The notes beneath the pieces are model-generated. The model was not told where the DNA came from and made no database searches. It worked only from the letters and a program-made list of their open reading frames with translations. The position numbers and the translations under genes were made by a program. From positions 1 to 61,424 of the forward strand of contig CAAFTS010000104.1 in the NCBI GenBank assembly GCA_900765975.1: a stretch of 61,424 nucleotides of DNA. Reading direction: 5' to 3'. Shown here piece by piece: positions 28,123 through 36,270 of the stretch. The first letter of the stretch is position 1; every line of letters begins with the position of its first letter. Source of the stretch: Lachnospiraceae bacterium. GTDB lineage: Bacteria; Bacillota; Clostridia; Lachnospirales; Lachnospiraceae.

Positions 28123-29361
28123 ATGGATACTGGAAGTACTAGTTTTATGTTAATCTGCACTGCTTTTGTCTTTTTAATGACTCCCGGACTTGCCTTTTTT
28201 TATGGAGGACTCGTCCGAAGAAAAAATGTAATTAACACGATGATGGCTTGTTTCTTTATTATGGGATTGTCGGTTATCATGTGGGCACTGTTTGGTTACT
28301 CTCTTGCCTTTGGTGGTAACCATGCAGGTATTATCGGCGACTTCCGCTGGTTTGGACTAAATGGAGTCGGCTGGGATGCCGGTCCATATTCCGATTGCAT
28401 TCCACACTTGCTATTTGCGGCTTTTCAAATGATGTTTGCCATGATTACTCCGGCATTGATTACGGGTTCTGTTGCAGGTCGTATGAAATTTAAAGCATTA
28501 TTTTTATTCATCGCCTTTTGGTCTGTTATCGTTTATTATCCTATGGCACACATGGTCTGGGGCAGCGGAGGATTTCTTGCTTCAATCGGTTCTATCGATT
28601 TTGCCGGTGGAAATGTTGTCCACATCAGTTCTGGTGTCAGTGGTCTTGTCTTAGCGCTGTACTTAGGAAAAAGACGTGGCTATGAACATACCTCTTACCG
28701 GATACACAACATTCCTTTTGTCGCACTTGGCGCCGCTCTCCTATGGTTCGGCTGGTATGGTTTCAATGCCGGAAGTGCACTGGCAGCCGACGGACTCGCC
28801 GTACATGCATTTATGACTTCAGCAATTTCTTCTGCCGCAGCCTTACTTTCATGGATGCTCTTAGATGTTATAAAAAGTGGAAAGCCCACTTTAGTCGGCG
28901 CATCTACAGGTCTTGTAGTAGGATTGGTTGCCATTACCCCAGGAGCAGGATTTGTTCCTATCTGGTCCGCCTTTCTCATTGGTGCACTTGTCAGTCCAAT
29001 TTGTTTCTTTATGATGATCCTTCTGAAGCAAAAACTGAAAATAGATGATGCACTGGATGCCTTTGGCTGCCATGGAATTGGTGGAATCTGGGGTGGAATT
29101 GCTACTGGATTATTTGCTCAAAAATCAATAAATCCTGTCGCGCAATGGGATGGACTTGTTTTTGGAGATAACAGACTTTTTCTCGCTCAACTGGTAAGTA
29201 TTTTAATAACAATCCTTGTTGCAATTGTCGGTTCTCTTATCTGCATTGGTATTGTGCGAATCTTCACACCGCTTCGCACTGATGCCAAAGAAGAACTTAT
29301 TGGTATGGATCAGACACAACATGGGGAAAACGCATATCCTGCCTTTAATGGTCTGGACTAA
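28123..29361 (+). CDS. amt: Ammonium transporter
   Basis: A 412-residue integral membrane protein of the Amt/MEP/Rh family with about 11 membrane spans. Typical segments are GLAFFYGGLVRRKNVINTMM, VVHISSGVSGL and DALDAFGCHGIGGIWGG, which carry the pore histidines. AAAGGAG precedes the ATG at 28123 by 9 bases; an in-frame ATG at 28114 overlaps the ribosome site and is rejected. It is followed after 20 bases by the PII gene, the standard amt-glnK pair. Confidence 0.94.
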   Translation: MDTGSTSFMLICTAFVFLMTPGLAFFYGGLVRRKNVINTMMACFFIMGLSVIMWALFGYSLAFGGNHAGIIGDFRWFGLNGVGWDAGPYSDCIPHLLFAAFQMMFAMITPALITGSVAGRMKFKALFLFIAFWSVIVYYPMAHMVWGSGGFLASIGSIDFAGGNVVHISSGVSGLVLALYLGKRRGYEHTSYRIHNIPFVALGAALLWFGWYGFNAGSALAADGLAVHAFMTSAISSAAALLSWMLLDVIKSGKPTLVGASTGLVVGLVAITPGAGFVPIWSAFLIGALVSPICFFMMILLKQKLKIDDALDAFGCHGIGGIWGGIATGLFAQKSINPVAQWDGLVFGDNRLFLAQLVSILITILVAIVGSLICIGIVRIFTPLRTDAKEELIGMDQTQHGENAYPAFNGLD

Positions 29362-29381
29362 AGAAAGGAGAGAGAAACATT

Positions 29382-29741
29382 ATGCTCATCAAAATTGAAG
29401 CAATCATCCGTGAGGAAAAACTGGAAGATGTAAAAGAAGCGCTCAAGGGAATTGACGTAAATGGAGTTACTATTTCTCAAGTTATGGGATATGGTGCGCA
29501 AAGAGGCTATACTGAGCTTGTACGCGGCACTCAAGTTGATATTCTAATGCATCCAAAGGTAAAATTTGAAATTGTTGTTTCATCTGAATCCTGGGAACAA
29601 AAAACAATTGATGCAATCCGCAGAAGCGCTTTTACAGGCGATGTTGGGGATGGAAAAATTTTCAGCTATGAAATACGCAGCGCGTTAAAAATCCGTACTG
29701 GTGAAAGTGGTTATGATGCCATTCAGTCTTCTTCAAAATAA
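29382..29741 (+). CDS. glnK: PII nitrogen regulatory protein
   Basis: A 119-residue trimeric signal protein that binds ATP/ADP and 2-oxoglutarate and plugs the ammonium channel. The B-loop and C-loop motifs are present (TGDVGDGKIF and KIRTGESGYDAI), as are Gln40 and Lys59 that contact 2-oxoglutarate and ATP. The T-loop residue matching uridylylated Tyr51 of Escherichia coli is Val52 here, so covalent control of that kind is not possible. AAAGGAGAGAG precedes the ATG. It is the last gene of the unit before a strong terminator. Confidence 0.94.
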   Translation: MLIKIEAIIREEKLEDVKEALKGIDVNGVTISQVMGYGAQRGYTELVRGTQVDILMHPKVKFEIVVSSESWEQKTIDAIRRSAFTGDVGDGKIFSYEIRSALKIRTGESGYDAIQSSSK

Positions 29742-29746
29742 AATTT

Positions 29747-29773
29747 AAACTGGGGCTATCAGCCCCAGTTTTT
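29747..29773. terminator. Bidirectional terminator between glnK and the yitT-like gene
   Basis: An 11-bp perfect stem (29747-29757 with 29761-29771), a 3-base loop and T or A runs on both sides. It serves both converging genes. Confidence 0.85.
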
Positions 29774-30626
29774 ACTCTTCTTTAAATCCTTCACCAACCA
29801 CTTCATTTGATTCCATAACAACAATAAATGCCTTCTCATCCACTTCCTTGATTTTTTTCTTAATAATATACATCTGCTTATTATTGCATGCACACATTAC
29901 AATTTCCTTATCTTGCTTTGTATAACTTCCATATCCATGAAGGATTGTTGCCCCTCGCTCAATATAATGATCAATCACATCTACCACTGCCTGTCCGTTT
30001 TCCGTAATGATAAACGTCATCTTTCCTGCATCAATACCATACATAATCTTATCGATCACATAAGTCAGAAGATAACTGATGATTAAACCATAGATCGTAG
30101 CATCAACATCTTTGAATACAAGACCTCCTAATAAAACAATCGCACAATCTAAAATAAAGACAATTTTTCCAAGAGAAATATGTGGTTTTTTCGTACGAAT
30201 CGCTACTGAAACAAAATCCATTCCTGCTGTAGAAGAATTATTCATAAAGATCAATGCATACCCAAGACCTGATATAATTCCGGTACAGATTGCAGACAAC
30301 ATACGGTCTCCGGAATATACCGGAAAGAGCGGTGCAATATAGTCTGTTAACAGTGAAGAAATCAGCAATGAGCGCATGGAGCGCAGAAAGAAATCTTTCC
30401 CCAGGGTTTTATAACAGCCAAGTATGATCGGTATATTTAACAACACGCTTCCTAGACCGATCGGAAGACCAAACAAGCGATAAAAAATCAATGCAATACC
30501 AGATACCCCTGCCAACGGAAACCCTGAATTTGCCGCAAAATTATACACCCCTATTCCAATTAAAATTCCTGCAAATATATCAATAAACAAATCATATGCC
30601 AATCGTTTCCAATTTACTTTCTTCAT
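29772..30626 (-). CDS. YitT-family membrane protein (DUF161/DUF2179)
   Basis: A 284-residue membrane protein with five or six hydrophobic segments in residues 15-190 and a soluble C-terminal DUF2179 domain (about 195-280, with GYGSYTKQDKEIVMC). The function of the family is not firmly known. I placed the start at the ATG at 30626, preceded by AAGGACGG. The longer reading frame begins 10 codons earlier without a ribosome site. It is a single-gene unit, with a possible promoter at 30748-30776. Confidence 0.85.
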   Translation of the reverse strand: MKKVNWKRLAYDLFIDIFAGILIGIGVYNFAANSGFPLAGVSGIALIFYRLFGLPIGLGSVLLNIPIILGCYKTLGKDFFLRSMRSLLISSLLTDYIAPLFPVYSGDRMLSAICTGIISGLGYALIFMNNSSTAGMDFVSVAIRTKKPHISLGKIVFILDCAIVLLGGLVFKDVDATIYGLIISYLLTYVIDKIMYGIDAGKMTFIITENGQAVVDVIDHYIERGATILHGYGSYTKQDKEIVMCACNNKQMYIIKKKIKEVDEKAFIVVMESNEVVGEGFKEE

Positions 30627-30747
30627 TATCCGTCCTTCTTTCCTGCCCCACAACACTCGGTATTTTTAAATATGTTCTCCTTACTCTCAAAAAAAGCATC
30701 TACAAATTATATATAGATATAATCCGCAAATGCTCCTTCCTTTATCC

Positions 30748-30776
30748 AATTTATTGGATTTTTCATATATTGTCAA
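30748..30776 (-). promoter_or_regulatory. Possible promoter of the yitT-like gene
   Basis: TTGACA (30771-30776) and TAAATT (30748-30753) on the minus strand with a 17-base spacer, about 120 bases before the start codon. Confidence 0.4.
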
Positions 30777-30835
30777 TGCTTTTCAAAATTCTAGATCTGT
30801 TTTTCGCATCGCTTTAACATTATCATGCATCCGGC

Positions 30836-31258
30836 TTACAGCATTTCACTATTTCCACGCAAATTTTTATACTCTGCAACAGACCGGTCAAATCCTTTAA
30901 TATGCTTGTAAAGCCACTCAATCACATTTTTATTGACCTGCTCTACAAATGCTGCTGTCGGTCCTTCTTCCTCTTCCAGCATCTCGTGCAGATCTTCTAC
31001 AACCTGAATCAGTTTCTTATGCTCTGCTTTATGCTCTTCGATTCCCGGATAAGCAATCTCTGCTTGAAGTTTTTCTTCTTCCCCAAAATGAAATTCCGTA
31101 TAATCCGCCAAATATTCCAATGTCTTAACCGCAGTGATTTTATCCTTTCCCAATTCACAGCTCTCCAGAAGATTGTTAATCTTGTCAATCAATTCTTTAT
31201 GCTGTGTATCAATCATCTCGTTGCCAGTTACTAAAGAATCATCAAATTCTGCTCTCAT
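30836..31258 (-). CDS. Bacteriohemerythrin
   Basis: A 140-residue single-domain oxygen- or nitric-oxide-binding protein. All seven di-iron ligands of the family are present: His20, His57, Glu61, His76, His80, His119 and Asp124. It is a four-helix bundle without a signal peptide, so cytoplasmic. AGGAGG precedes the ATG. In anaerobes such proteins are thought to store or deliver oxygen, or to sense it. No partner domain is attached. Confidence 0.92.
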   Translation of the reverse strand: MRAEFDDSLVTGNEMIDTQHKELIDKINNLLESCELGKDKITAVKTLEYLADYTEFHFGEEEKLQAEIAYPGIEEHKAEHKKLIQVVEDLHEMLEEEEGPTAAFVEQVNKNVIEWLYKHIKGFDRSVAEYKNLRGNSEML

Positions 31259-31348
31259 TATCTTTTCCTCCTAATGAATTTCTGTTCAACTCTATTTTTT
31301 ATTCTACTCTATCCTGCATTATTTTACAACTATTTATACTCTGTTTTC

Positions 31349-32200
31349 TTAGGTTCTTGTACCAGGCTCACTTCCATATTTAAACTGCATCATCATCTCA
31401 TTTGTCAAGCTATCGTGAGAAGTCACCTCCGGAATTTCATCACGCTCAAACCACTCTGCCAAAGCTAGTTCTTCTCTATCTAGTGTGATCATATCGTTGC
31501 CGTCCAGATCACAAAAGAACCCTAACAACAGCGTGTCTGTAAAGGACCAGGGCTGACTCTTATAATATCTGATATTTTTAACATGAAGACCGACTTCTTC
31601 CATAACTTCCCGTTTCACTGTTTCCTCTGCTGTTTCACCAATCTCTGTAAATCCTGCCAAAAGCGCATACTTCTTTCGGATCCCGTCGGCATACTTAGAC
31701 ATCAAAAGCCTGTTTCCATCTGTTACCGCAATGATGACAGCCGGGCAAATTTTAGGATACTCCATATTGCCACATTTTTCACACTGCATCATTCTTTCTT
31801 TTGTATCCGGCTGCATTCTGGAACCACACTTTCCGCAATACCTCCTGGTCGCATACCAACGATATAATTGATATCCGGTAATCCCGGCAAATGCACGATA
31901 TCCCGGCTTTTCTCTTCGAAATATTTCTGTATTTTCCATTCTATACTTTGAGAGCTGCTGCAAGTTTAAATGCGAAACCAAATAATATCTCTCTTCATCA
32001 ATTGAAAATAAATATGTATACTCTTCATAAATCTCTGGATTCAATTCCTCTACTTCTGCAAATGTTGGAAACTCAATGCCTTCTGCGCTCACATGCAGGA
32101 AACATTTTCCCTCTTCATAATATAATACAATGCTGTCTCGATCCGGCCTTTTCGGCTCGTATGTGTTCTTATATTTATGTGGTGCAATATCCTGTATCAT
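31349..32200 (-). CDS. nudC: NADH pyrophosphatase (Nudix)
   Basis: A 283-residue enzyme that cleaves NAD(H) to AMP and nicotinamide mononucleotide, and may also remove NAD caps from RNA. A zinc ribbon (Cys122, Cys125, Cys140, Cys143) precedes the Nudix box at 183-205 (GFTEIGETAEETVKREVMEE). The family tag SQPWSF follows at 215-220. GAGGAAG precedes the ATG. It is divergent from the 2-hydroxyacid dehydrogenase. Confidence 0.92.
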   Translation of the reverse strand: MIQDIAPHKYKNTYEPKRPDRDSIVLYYEEGKCFLHVSAEGIEFPTFAEVEELNPEIYEEYTYLFSIDEERYYLVSHLNLQQLSKYRMENTEIFRREKPGYRAFAGITGYQLYRWYATRRYCGKCGSRMQPDTKERMMQCEKCGNMEYPKICPAVIIAVTDGNRLLMSKYADGIRKKYALLAGFTEIGETAEETVKREVMEEVGLHVKNIRYYKSQPWSFTDTLLLGFFCDLDGNDMITLDREELALAEWFERDEIPEVTSHDSLTNEMMMQFKYGSEPGTRT

Positions 32201-32222
32201 GTTTCTCTTCCTCTGCTTTTTC

Positions 32223-32251
32223 TTGTTTCTTACCTAAGAATACTATATAAT
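32223..32251 (+). promoter_or_regulatory. Promoter of the 2-hydroxyacid dehydrogenase gene
   Basis: TTGTTT (32223-32228) and TATAAT (32246-32251), 17-base spacer, 41 bases before the ATG. Confidence 0.6.
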
Positions 32252-32291
32252 AAAATCATTGTAAAGTAAGGAAATTTATGGAGGTACCGCT

Positions 32292-33227
32292 ATGAAACTT
32301 GTCTTTCTTGATAGAAAATCAATTGGTGACGATATTGACTTTTCCCCATTTTACCAACTGGGAGACGTAGACGAATACAATTTCAGCACACCGGAAGAAG
32401 TGCCAGACCGCATCCAAGATGCCGATGTGATCATTGTCAATAAAATTCCGGTTAACGAACAGACCATCGGCCATGCCGCCAATTTAAAACTTGTCTGCGT
32501 AACTGCAACCGGAACAAACAACCTTGATAAAACCTACCTTGAACAAAGGGGGATTGCCTGGCGTAATGTTGCCGGATATTCTACGGAATCCGTTGCACAG
32601 CACACCTTTGCCATGCTCTTTTATCTCCTAGAACATCTTCGCTATTATGACGAATATGTAGCACAGGGACATTATCTCAATGATACCATGTTCACACATT
32701 TTGACAAGCGTTTTCGTCAAATCAACGGAATGACCTGGGGAATCATTGGCCTGGGAGCCATCGGACGCAGAGTCGCCGAAATCGCCCGTCTGTTTGGAGC
32801 AAACATCATCTACTACTCCGCTTCCGGAGCTGCCCCGCAAGAAGGCTATCACCAAGTAGATTTTGACACCTTACTGTCAACCTCTGATATTATATCTATC
32901 CACGCCCCACTCAACGAACATACACAAGGCCTGATAAATTCTGATGCCTTTCTAAAAATGCAGAAACATACGATTTTACTGAATGTGGGACGCGGGCCAA
33001 TTGTGGATGAGGCAGCACTTACTGACGCATTAAAGAAAAAACAAATTGCCGCTGCCGGACTGGATGTCCTGACTATGGAACCTATGTCTACCAACAATCC
33101 ACTGACAGAACTTCTTGGAAACGAAAATTTACTGATCACACCTCACATTGCATGGGCCAGTGTAGAAGCTCGCACTCGTTTGATGAAAATCATCGAAGAG
33201 CAGATTCGTACGTTCTTCCATCTCTAG
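32292..33227 (+). CDS. D-2-hydroxyacid dehydrogenase, NAD-dependent
   Basis: A 311-residue member of the D-isomer-specific 2-hydroxyacid dehydrogenase family. The Rossmann motif is GLGAIGRRV near 154. The catalytic Arg is in NVGRGPIVDE, the Glu in TMEPM and the His in TPHIAW. It resembles glycerate/hydroxypyruvate reductases, but the true substrate cannot be told from sequence. It is a single gene with its own promoter and terminator. GGAGG lies before the ATG. Confidence 0.88.
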   Translation: MKLVFLDRKSIGDDIDFSPFYQLGDVDEYNFSTPEEVPDRIQDADVIIVNKIPVNEQTIGHAANLKLVCVTATGTNNLDKTYLEQRGIAWRNVAGYSTESVAQHTFAMLFYLLEHLRYYDEYVAQGHYLNDTMFTHFDKRFRQINGMTWGIIGLGAIGRRVAEIARLFGANIIYYSASGAAPQEGYHQVDFDTLLSTSDIISIHAPLNEHTQGLINSDAFLKMQKHTILLNVGRGPIVDEAALTDALKKKQIAAAGLDVLTMEPMSTNNPLTELLGNENLLITPHIAWASVEARTRLMKIIEEQIRTFFHL

Positions 33228-33278
33228 ACAAAAAAACAAGCCATCGGATTGTTTCATCGCATGCATAACAATTAAAAT

Positions 33279-33340
33279 ACAGCAGGAATGAAAGCGGGCT
33301 AAAATACTCGTCCTCCATCCTGCTGTGTCTCTTTTTCCTT
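33279..33340 (+). terminator. Terminator after the 2-hydroxyacid dehydrogenase gene
   Basis: A 9-bp stem (33279-33287 with 33318-33326) with a long inner loop, followed by CTCTTTTTCC. It may also serve lspA from the other side. Confidence 0.6.
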
Positions 33341-33348
33341 TTTTAGAA

Positions 33349-33822
33349 TCATTTTCGTTTCTTATGAAAGATAGTAGACAATACAACCAATACTCCACCT
33401 GCTCCAATCAGAAAATCAGCAAGGTTAAATGTAATCGCTGTCACTTTCTTCCACTTTGTCTGAAATCCAACATAATCAATTACATATCCCCGGAACCATC
33501 TGTCAAACGTATTACTCCATGCACCAGCTGTCATAAGAGACAAGCCCCATTTTCTCAATCGCTGTTTTTTACACATTAACGTAAATAGCTGCCAGATAGT
33601 CAAAATCGTTGCTGCAATTGCAGATCCATACTTCACCAGTTCCTCTTTCTTCTCGCAAAGATTGAACCCAAATCCTCGGTTATATACCTTCCGCAAAATT
33701 ACCTTTCCCTTACAGGCAGTCCGCTCTTCTTTCTGCGTCATATACCCTTCGATGGTAGACTTGACTGTAATATCAATCAATGCCAAACAGAGTGTGATAC
33801 TGATTAAAACCAGAATACCCAT
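33349..33822 (-). CDS. lspA: Signal peptidase II
   Basis: A 157-residue membrane aspartyl protease that removes lipoprotein signal peptides. The two catalytic aspartates are Asp107 (SNTFDRWFRG) and Asp136 (FNLADFLIG), and YNRGFGFN matches the conserved N-terminal Asn motif. Four hydrophobic segments fit the family. The region at 30-45 has an unusual charged insert. It starts two bases after the stop of the zinc-ribbon gene, whose last codons hold its AAGGAAG ribosome site, so the pair is coupled. Confidence 0.85.
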   Translation of the reverse strand: MGILVLISITLCLALIDITVKSTIEGYMTQKEERTACKGKVILRKVYNRGFGFNLCEKKEELVKYGSAIAATILTIWQLFTLMCKKQRLRKWGLSLMTAGAWSNTFDRWFRGYVIDYVGFQTKWKKVTAITFNLADFLIGAGGVLVVLSTIFHKKRK

Positions 33823-33824
33823 AC

Positions 33825-34388
33825 CTAGTCTTCCTTTTCTTCAGACTTTTCTGTTAACTTTTCTGTTACTTTTTCTGCAGCATCCTCTACTTTATCTGCA
33901 GCTTTCTCCGCCAGATTTTCTACCTTTTCCGCCAAATCATCTGCCTTCTCAGCTGCTTTTTCTGCGAAATCTGCTGCTTTCTCTTTCAGCTCTTCTGCAT
34001 ATTCAGATGCCTTTTCTTTCAAATCCTCCGGAGTCTTCTCTCCACAATATGGACAGTATGACATTCCCTTTACAACTGTCTTACCACAAGAAGGACACGA
34101 AAAATCCCCTTTGACATCTACAATCATCTTTTCATATTCGTGAATGCTCTCCTCTCTGCTCTGGATCGCCTCGCACAAACCTGAAGCCTCTACGCTCACC
34201 TCAGCCCCATTCTTAAACTGCTCGTAAACCATACGTCCCAAGTCTGCATAATCACTTTCATTTCCATTTTCAAGTGCACGAATCTGGCTCTTCAGCTTCT
34301 GAATTTCCACCATTTCTCCTGCTTTATTTGTCACAGTTTCAGCTGTTTCACCAAATTTCTTTCCAAGATCTTCCCAAAATGTTCCCAT
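33825..34388 (-). CDS. Zinc-ribbon protein with LEA-like amphipathic repeats
   Basis: 187 residues, no signal peptide. Residues 1-95 are helical and charged. A zinc ribbon follows with Cys98, Cys101, Cys112 and Cys115 (CPSCG and CPYCG). Residues 122-187 are a nearly unbroken Ala/Glu/Lys/Asp amphipathic helix with repeats such as AEKAADKVEDAAEK, similar to late-embryogenesis-abundant or apolipoprotein-like 11-residue repeats. I know no function; stress or membrane-surface binding is possible. It is coupled to lspA. Confidence 0.8.
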   Translation of the reverse strand: MGTFWEDLGKKFGETAETVTNKAGEMVEIQKLKSQIRALENGNESDYADLGRMVYEQFKNGAEVSVEASGLCEAIQSREESIHEYEKMIVDVKGDFSCPSCGKTVVKGMSYCPYCGEKTPEDLKEKASEYAEELKEKAADFAEKAAEKADDLAEKVENLAEKAADKVEDAAEKVTEKLTEKSEEKED

Positions 34389-34542
34389 AGCTAAAATCTC
34401 CCTTCAAATAAATCTTGTTCTTATTTTATCATATTCTTTTCTGACTTCAAACCATTTCCTTCTTTGTTTACATTTATTTAATAGATTGTACTTTTTTCCT
34501 GAGAACATACATATAGTAAAAGAAAAAAGGAAATCTATTTCT

Positions 34543-36249
34543 ATGATCTATTCTGAAATCTGTAAAGAACGTATTCTTTCTGACGACTACTATGATTTTA
34601 TCGTAGACGATATCCGCACGCCATTTTTATCCGGTGTACTTCTGGACAACGTCTGTGAACAGCCTGTAGGAAATAACTATCGTTGTATTTATTTATCTCG
34701 TATTCAAGTAGCTCCCATTACATTAGAAAAATTCAGTTATAATTCCATTCCAAAATGCTTTTCTCCTACCAGTATGGAAACAATGAACCAAGCCGGAATC
34801 CTTCCACTTCAGACCTATCCGACACTAAAACTCACTGGGAAAGGGGTTTTGATCGGATTTCTTGACAGTGGCATCGACTATCAAAATCCGATTTTCCGAA
34901 ATCTGGACGGAACAACCCGTATTGCTGGTATCTGGGATCAGACGATTCAGGATGGTACACCGCCGGCAGCATTTGCCTACGGCAGTGAATATACACGCGA
35001 ACAAATTGATCAAGCCCTTCTTCTTGAAAATCCTCTGGACCTCGTTCCCTCCGTCGACACCGATGGACATGGCACCTTCACTGCCAGTCTTGCCGCCGGG
35101 AGTGGCAATCCGGAAGAGGCATTTTTAGGTGCTGCCCCAGATGCTGTTATAGGCGTTGTCAAATTAAAACAGGCTAAGCAATATCTGAGGGACTATTATT
35201 TTATTTCCAAAGACACTGTTTGCTATCAGGAAAATGATATTTTACTCGGTCTTCACTATCTGGAACAACTTGCCAAACAATTAAATCTTCCACTTGTATA
35301 TTGTATCAGCGTAGGCTCCAGCGCAGGCGGTCATGTCGGGGCACTTCCACTTTCACAGGTTTTGAACAACTATGGCGCATACGCCAACCGAGTACCTGTA
35401 GTCGGCACCGGAAACGAATCTGACAAACGGCACCACTTCTACAATGAAATTCCGGACAACAGCACGATCCAAACAGTAGAAGTCCGCGTAGGAGAATCTG
35501 TTCCCGGCTTTACAATGGAATTATGGACTTCTATTCCAAACATTTTGTCCATTTCCCTGATTTCCCCTTCCGGTGAAAATACAAACCGCATCCCCATCCG
35601 TGCAAACTCACGTACTACCTTCGATTTTCTATTTGAGCGTACTCGCGTGACCATCGATTATCAATTAATCGTAGAGAAAGAGAATTCCGAACTGATCTTC
35701 TTTCGTTTTGATGCGCCTTCTTCCGGAGTCTGGAGAATCAACGTCGAGCCCATTCGTATTATAGACGGCCGCTACCATATTTGGCTGCCTGTCACAGAAC
35801 TACTCCAAGGAGAAGTATTTTTTCTCAATTCAAATCCCTATTACACCATCACTAACCCCGGAAATGCAAACAGCGCCATTACGGTTTCTTATTACGATAG
35901 TGCTTCTAACTCCATTGCTACAGCTTCCGGACGGGGATATGGCAGAAATGAACAGATCAGCCCCACGATCACCGCCCCCGGAATCAATGTCAAAGGAGCT
36001 CTTCCCAATGGTCGTTACGCAATTCGTTCCGGCGCAAGCATCTCTGCTGCAATTACTTCCGGTGCCGTTGCTTTGCTTTTAGAATGGATTATTTATCAAC
36101 TGGGGTTTCCCGCTATTGATTCTTATCAGATCAAAAGTCTTCTGATTCTAGGTGCTGTTCGCGGCTCCAATATGGAATTTCCAAACCGAGAGTGGGGATA
36201 TGGACAGTTAAATGTATATAATACATTTGAAGAAATCCGGCAGCTTTAA
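34543..36249 (+). CDS. Csp-like subtilisin (S8) protease
   Basis: A 568-residue subtilase without a signal peptide. The triad is intact: Asp108 (GFLDSGID), His176 (DTDGHGT) and Ser499 (SGASISA). Between His and Ser there is a long insertion (about 300-450) that matches the jelly-roll seen in clostridial Csp germination proteases. The N-terminal SEICKERILSDDYYDFIV also fits that family. Csp proteases act in spore germination; here the role is inference. The ATG at 34543 is chosen, with AAAGGAAA 11 bases upstream. A stem-loop overlaps the stop. Confidence 0.85.
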   Translation: MIYSEICKERILSDDYYDFIVDDIRTPFLSGVLLDNVCEQPVGNNYRCIYLSRIQVAPITLEKFSYNSIPKCFSPTSMETMNQAGILPLQTYPTLKLTGKGVLIGFLDSGIDYQNPIFRNLDGTTRIAGIWDQTIQDGTPPAAFAYGSEYTREQIDQALLLENPLDLVPSVDTDGHGTFTASLAAGSGNPEEAFLGAAPDAVIGVVKLKQAKQYLRDYYFISKDTVCYQENDILLGLHYLEQLAKQLNLPLVYCISVGSSAGGHVGALPLSQVLNNYGAYANRVPVVGTGNESDKRHHFYNEIPDNSTIQTVEVRVGESVPGFTMELWTSIPNILSISLISPSGENTNRIPIRANSRTTFDFLFERTRVTIDYQLIVEKENSELIFFRFDAPSSGVWRINVEPIRIIDGRYHIWLPVTELLQGEVFFLNSNPYYTITNPGNANSAITVSYYDSASNSIATASGRGYGRNEQISPTITAPGINVKGALPNGRYAIRSGASISAAITSGAVALLLEWIIYQLGFPAIDSYQIKSLLILGAVRGSNMEFPNREWGYGQLNVYNTFEEIRQL

Positions 36250-36270
36250 CCATTGCTGCCGGATTCTCTT
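36234..36270 (+). terminator. Stem-loop overlapping the S8 protease stop
   Basis: An 11-bp perfect stem (36234-36244 with 36255-36265) and a 10-base loop. The following tract CTCTT is poor in T, so termination may be weak. It lies between two converging genes. Confidence 0.5.
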
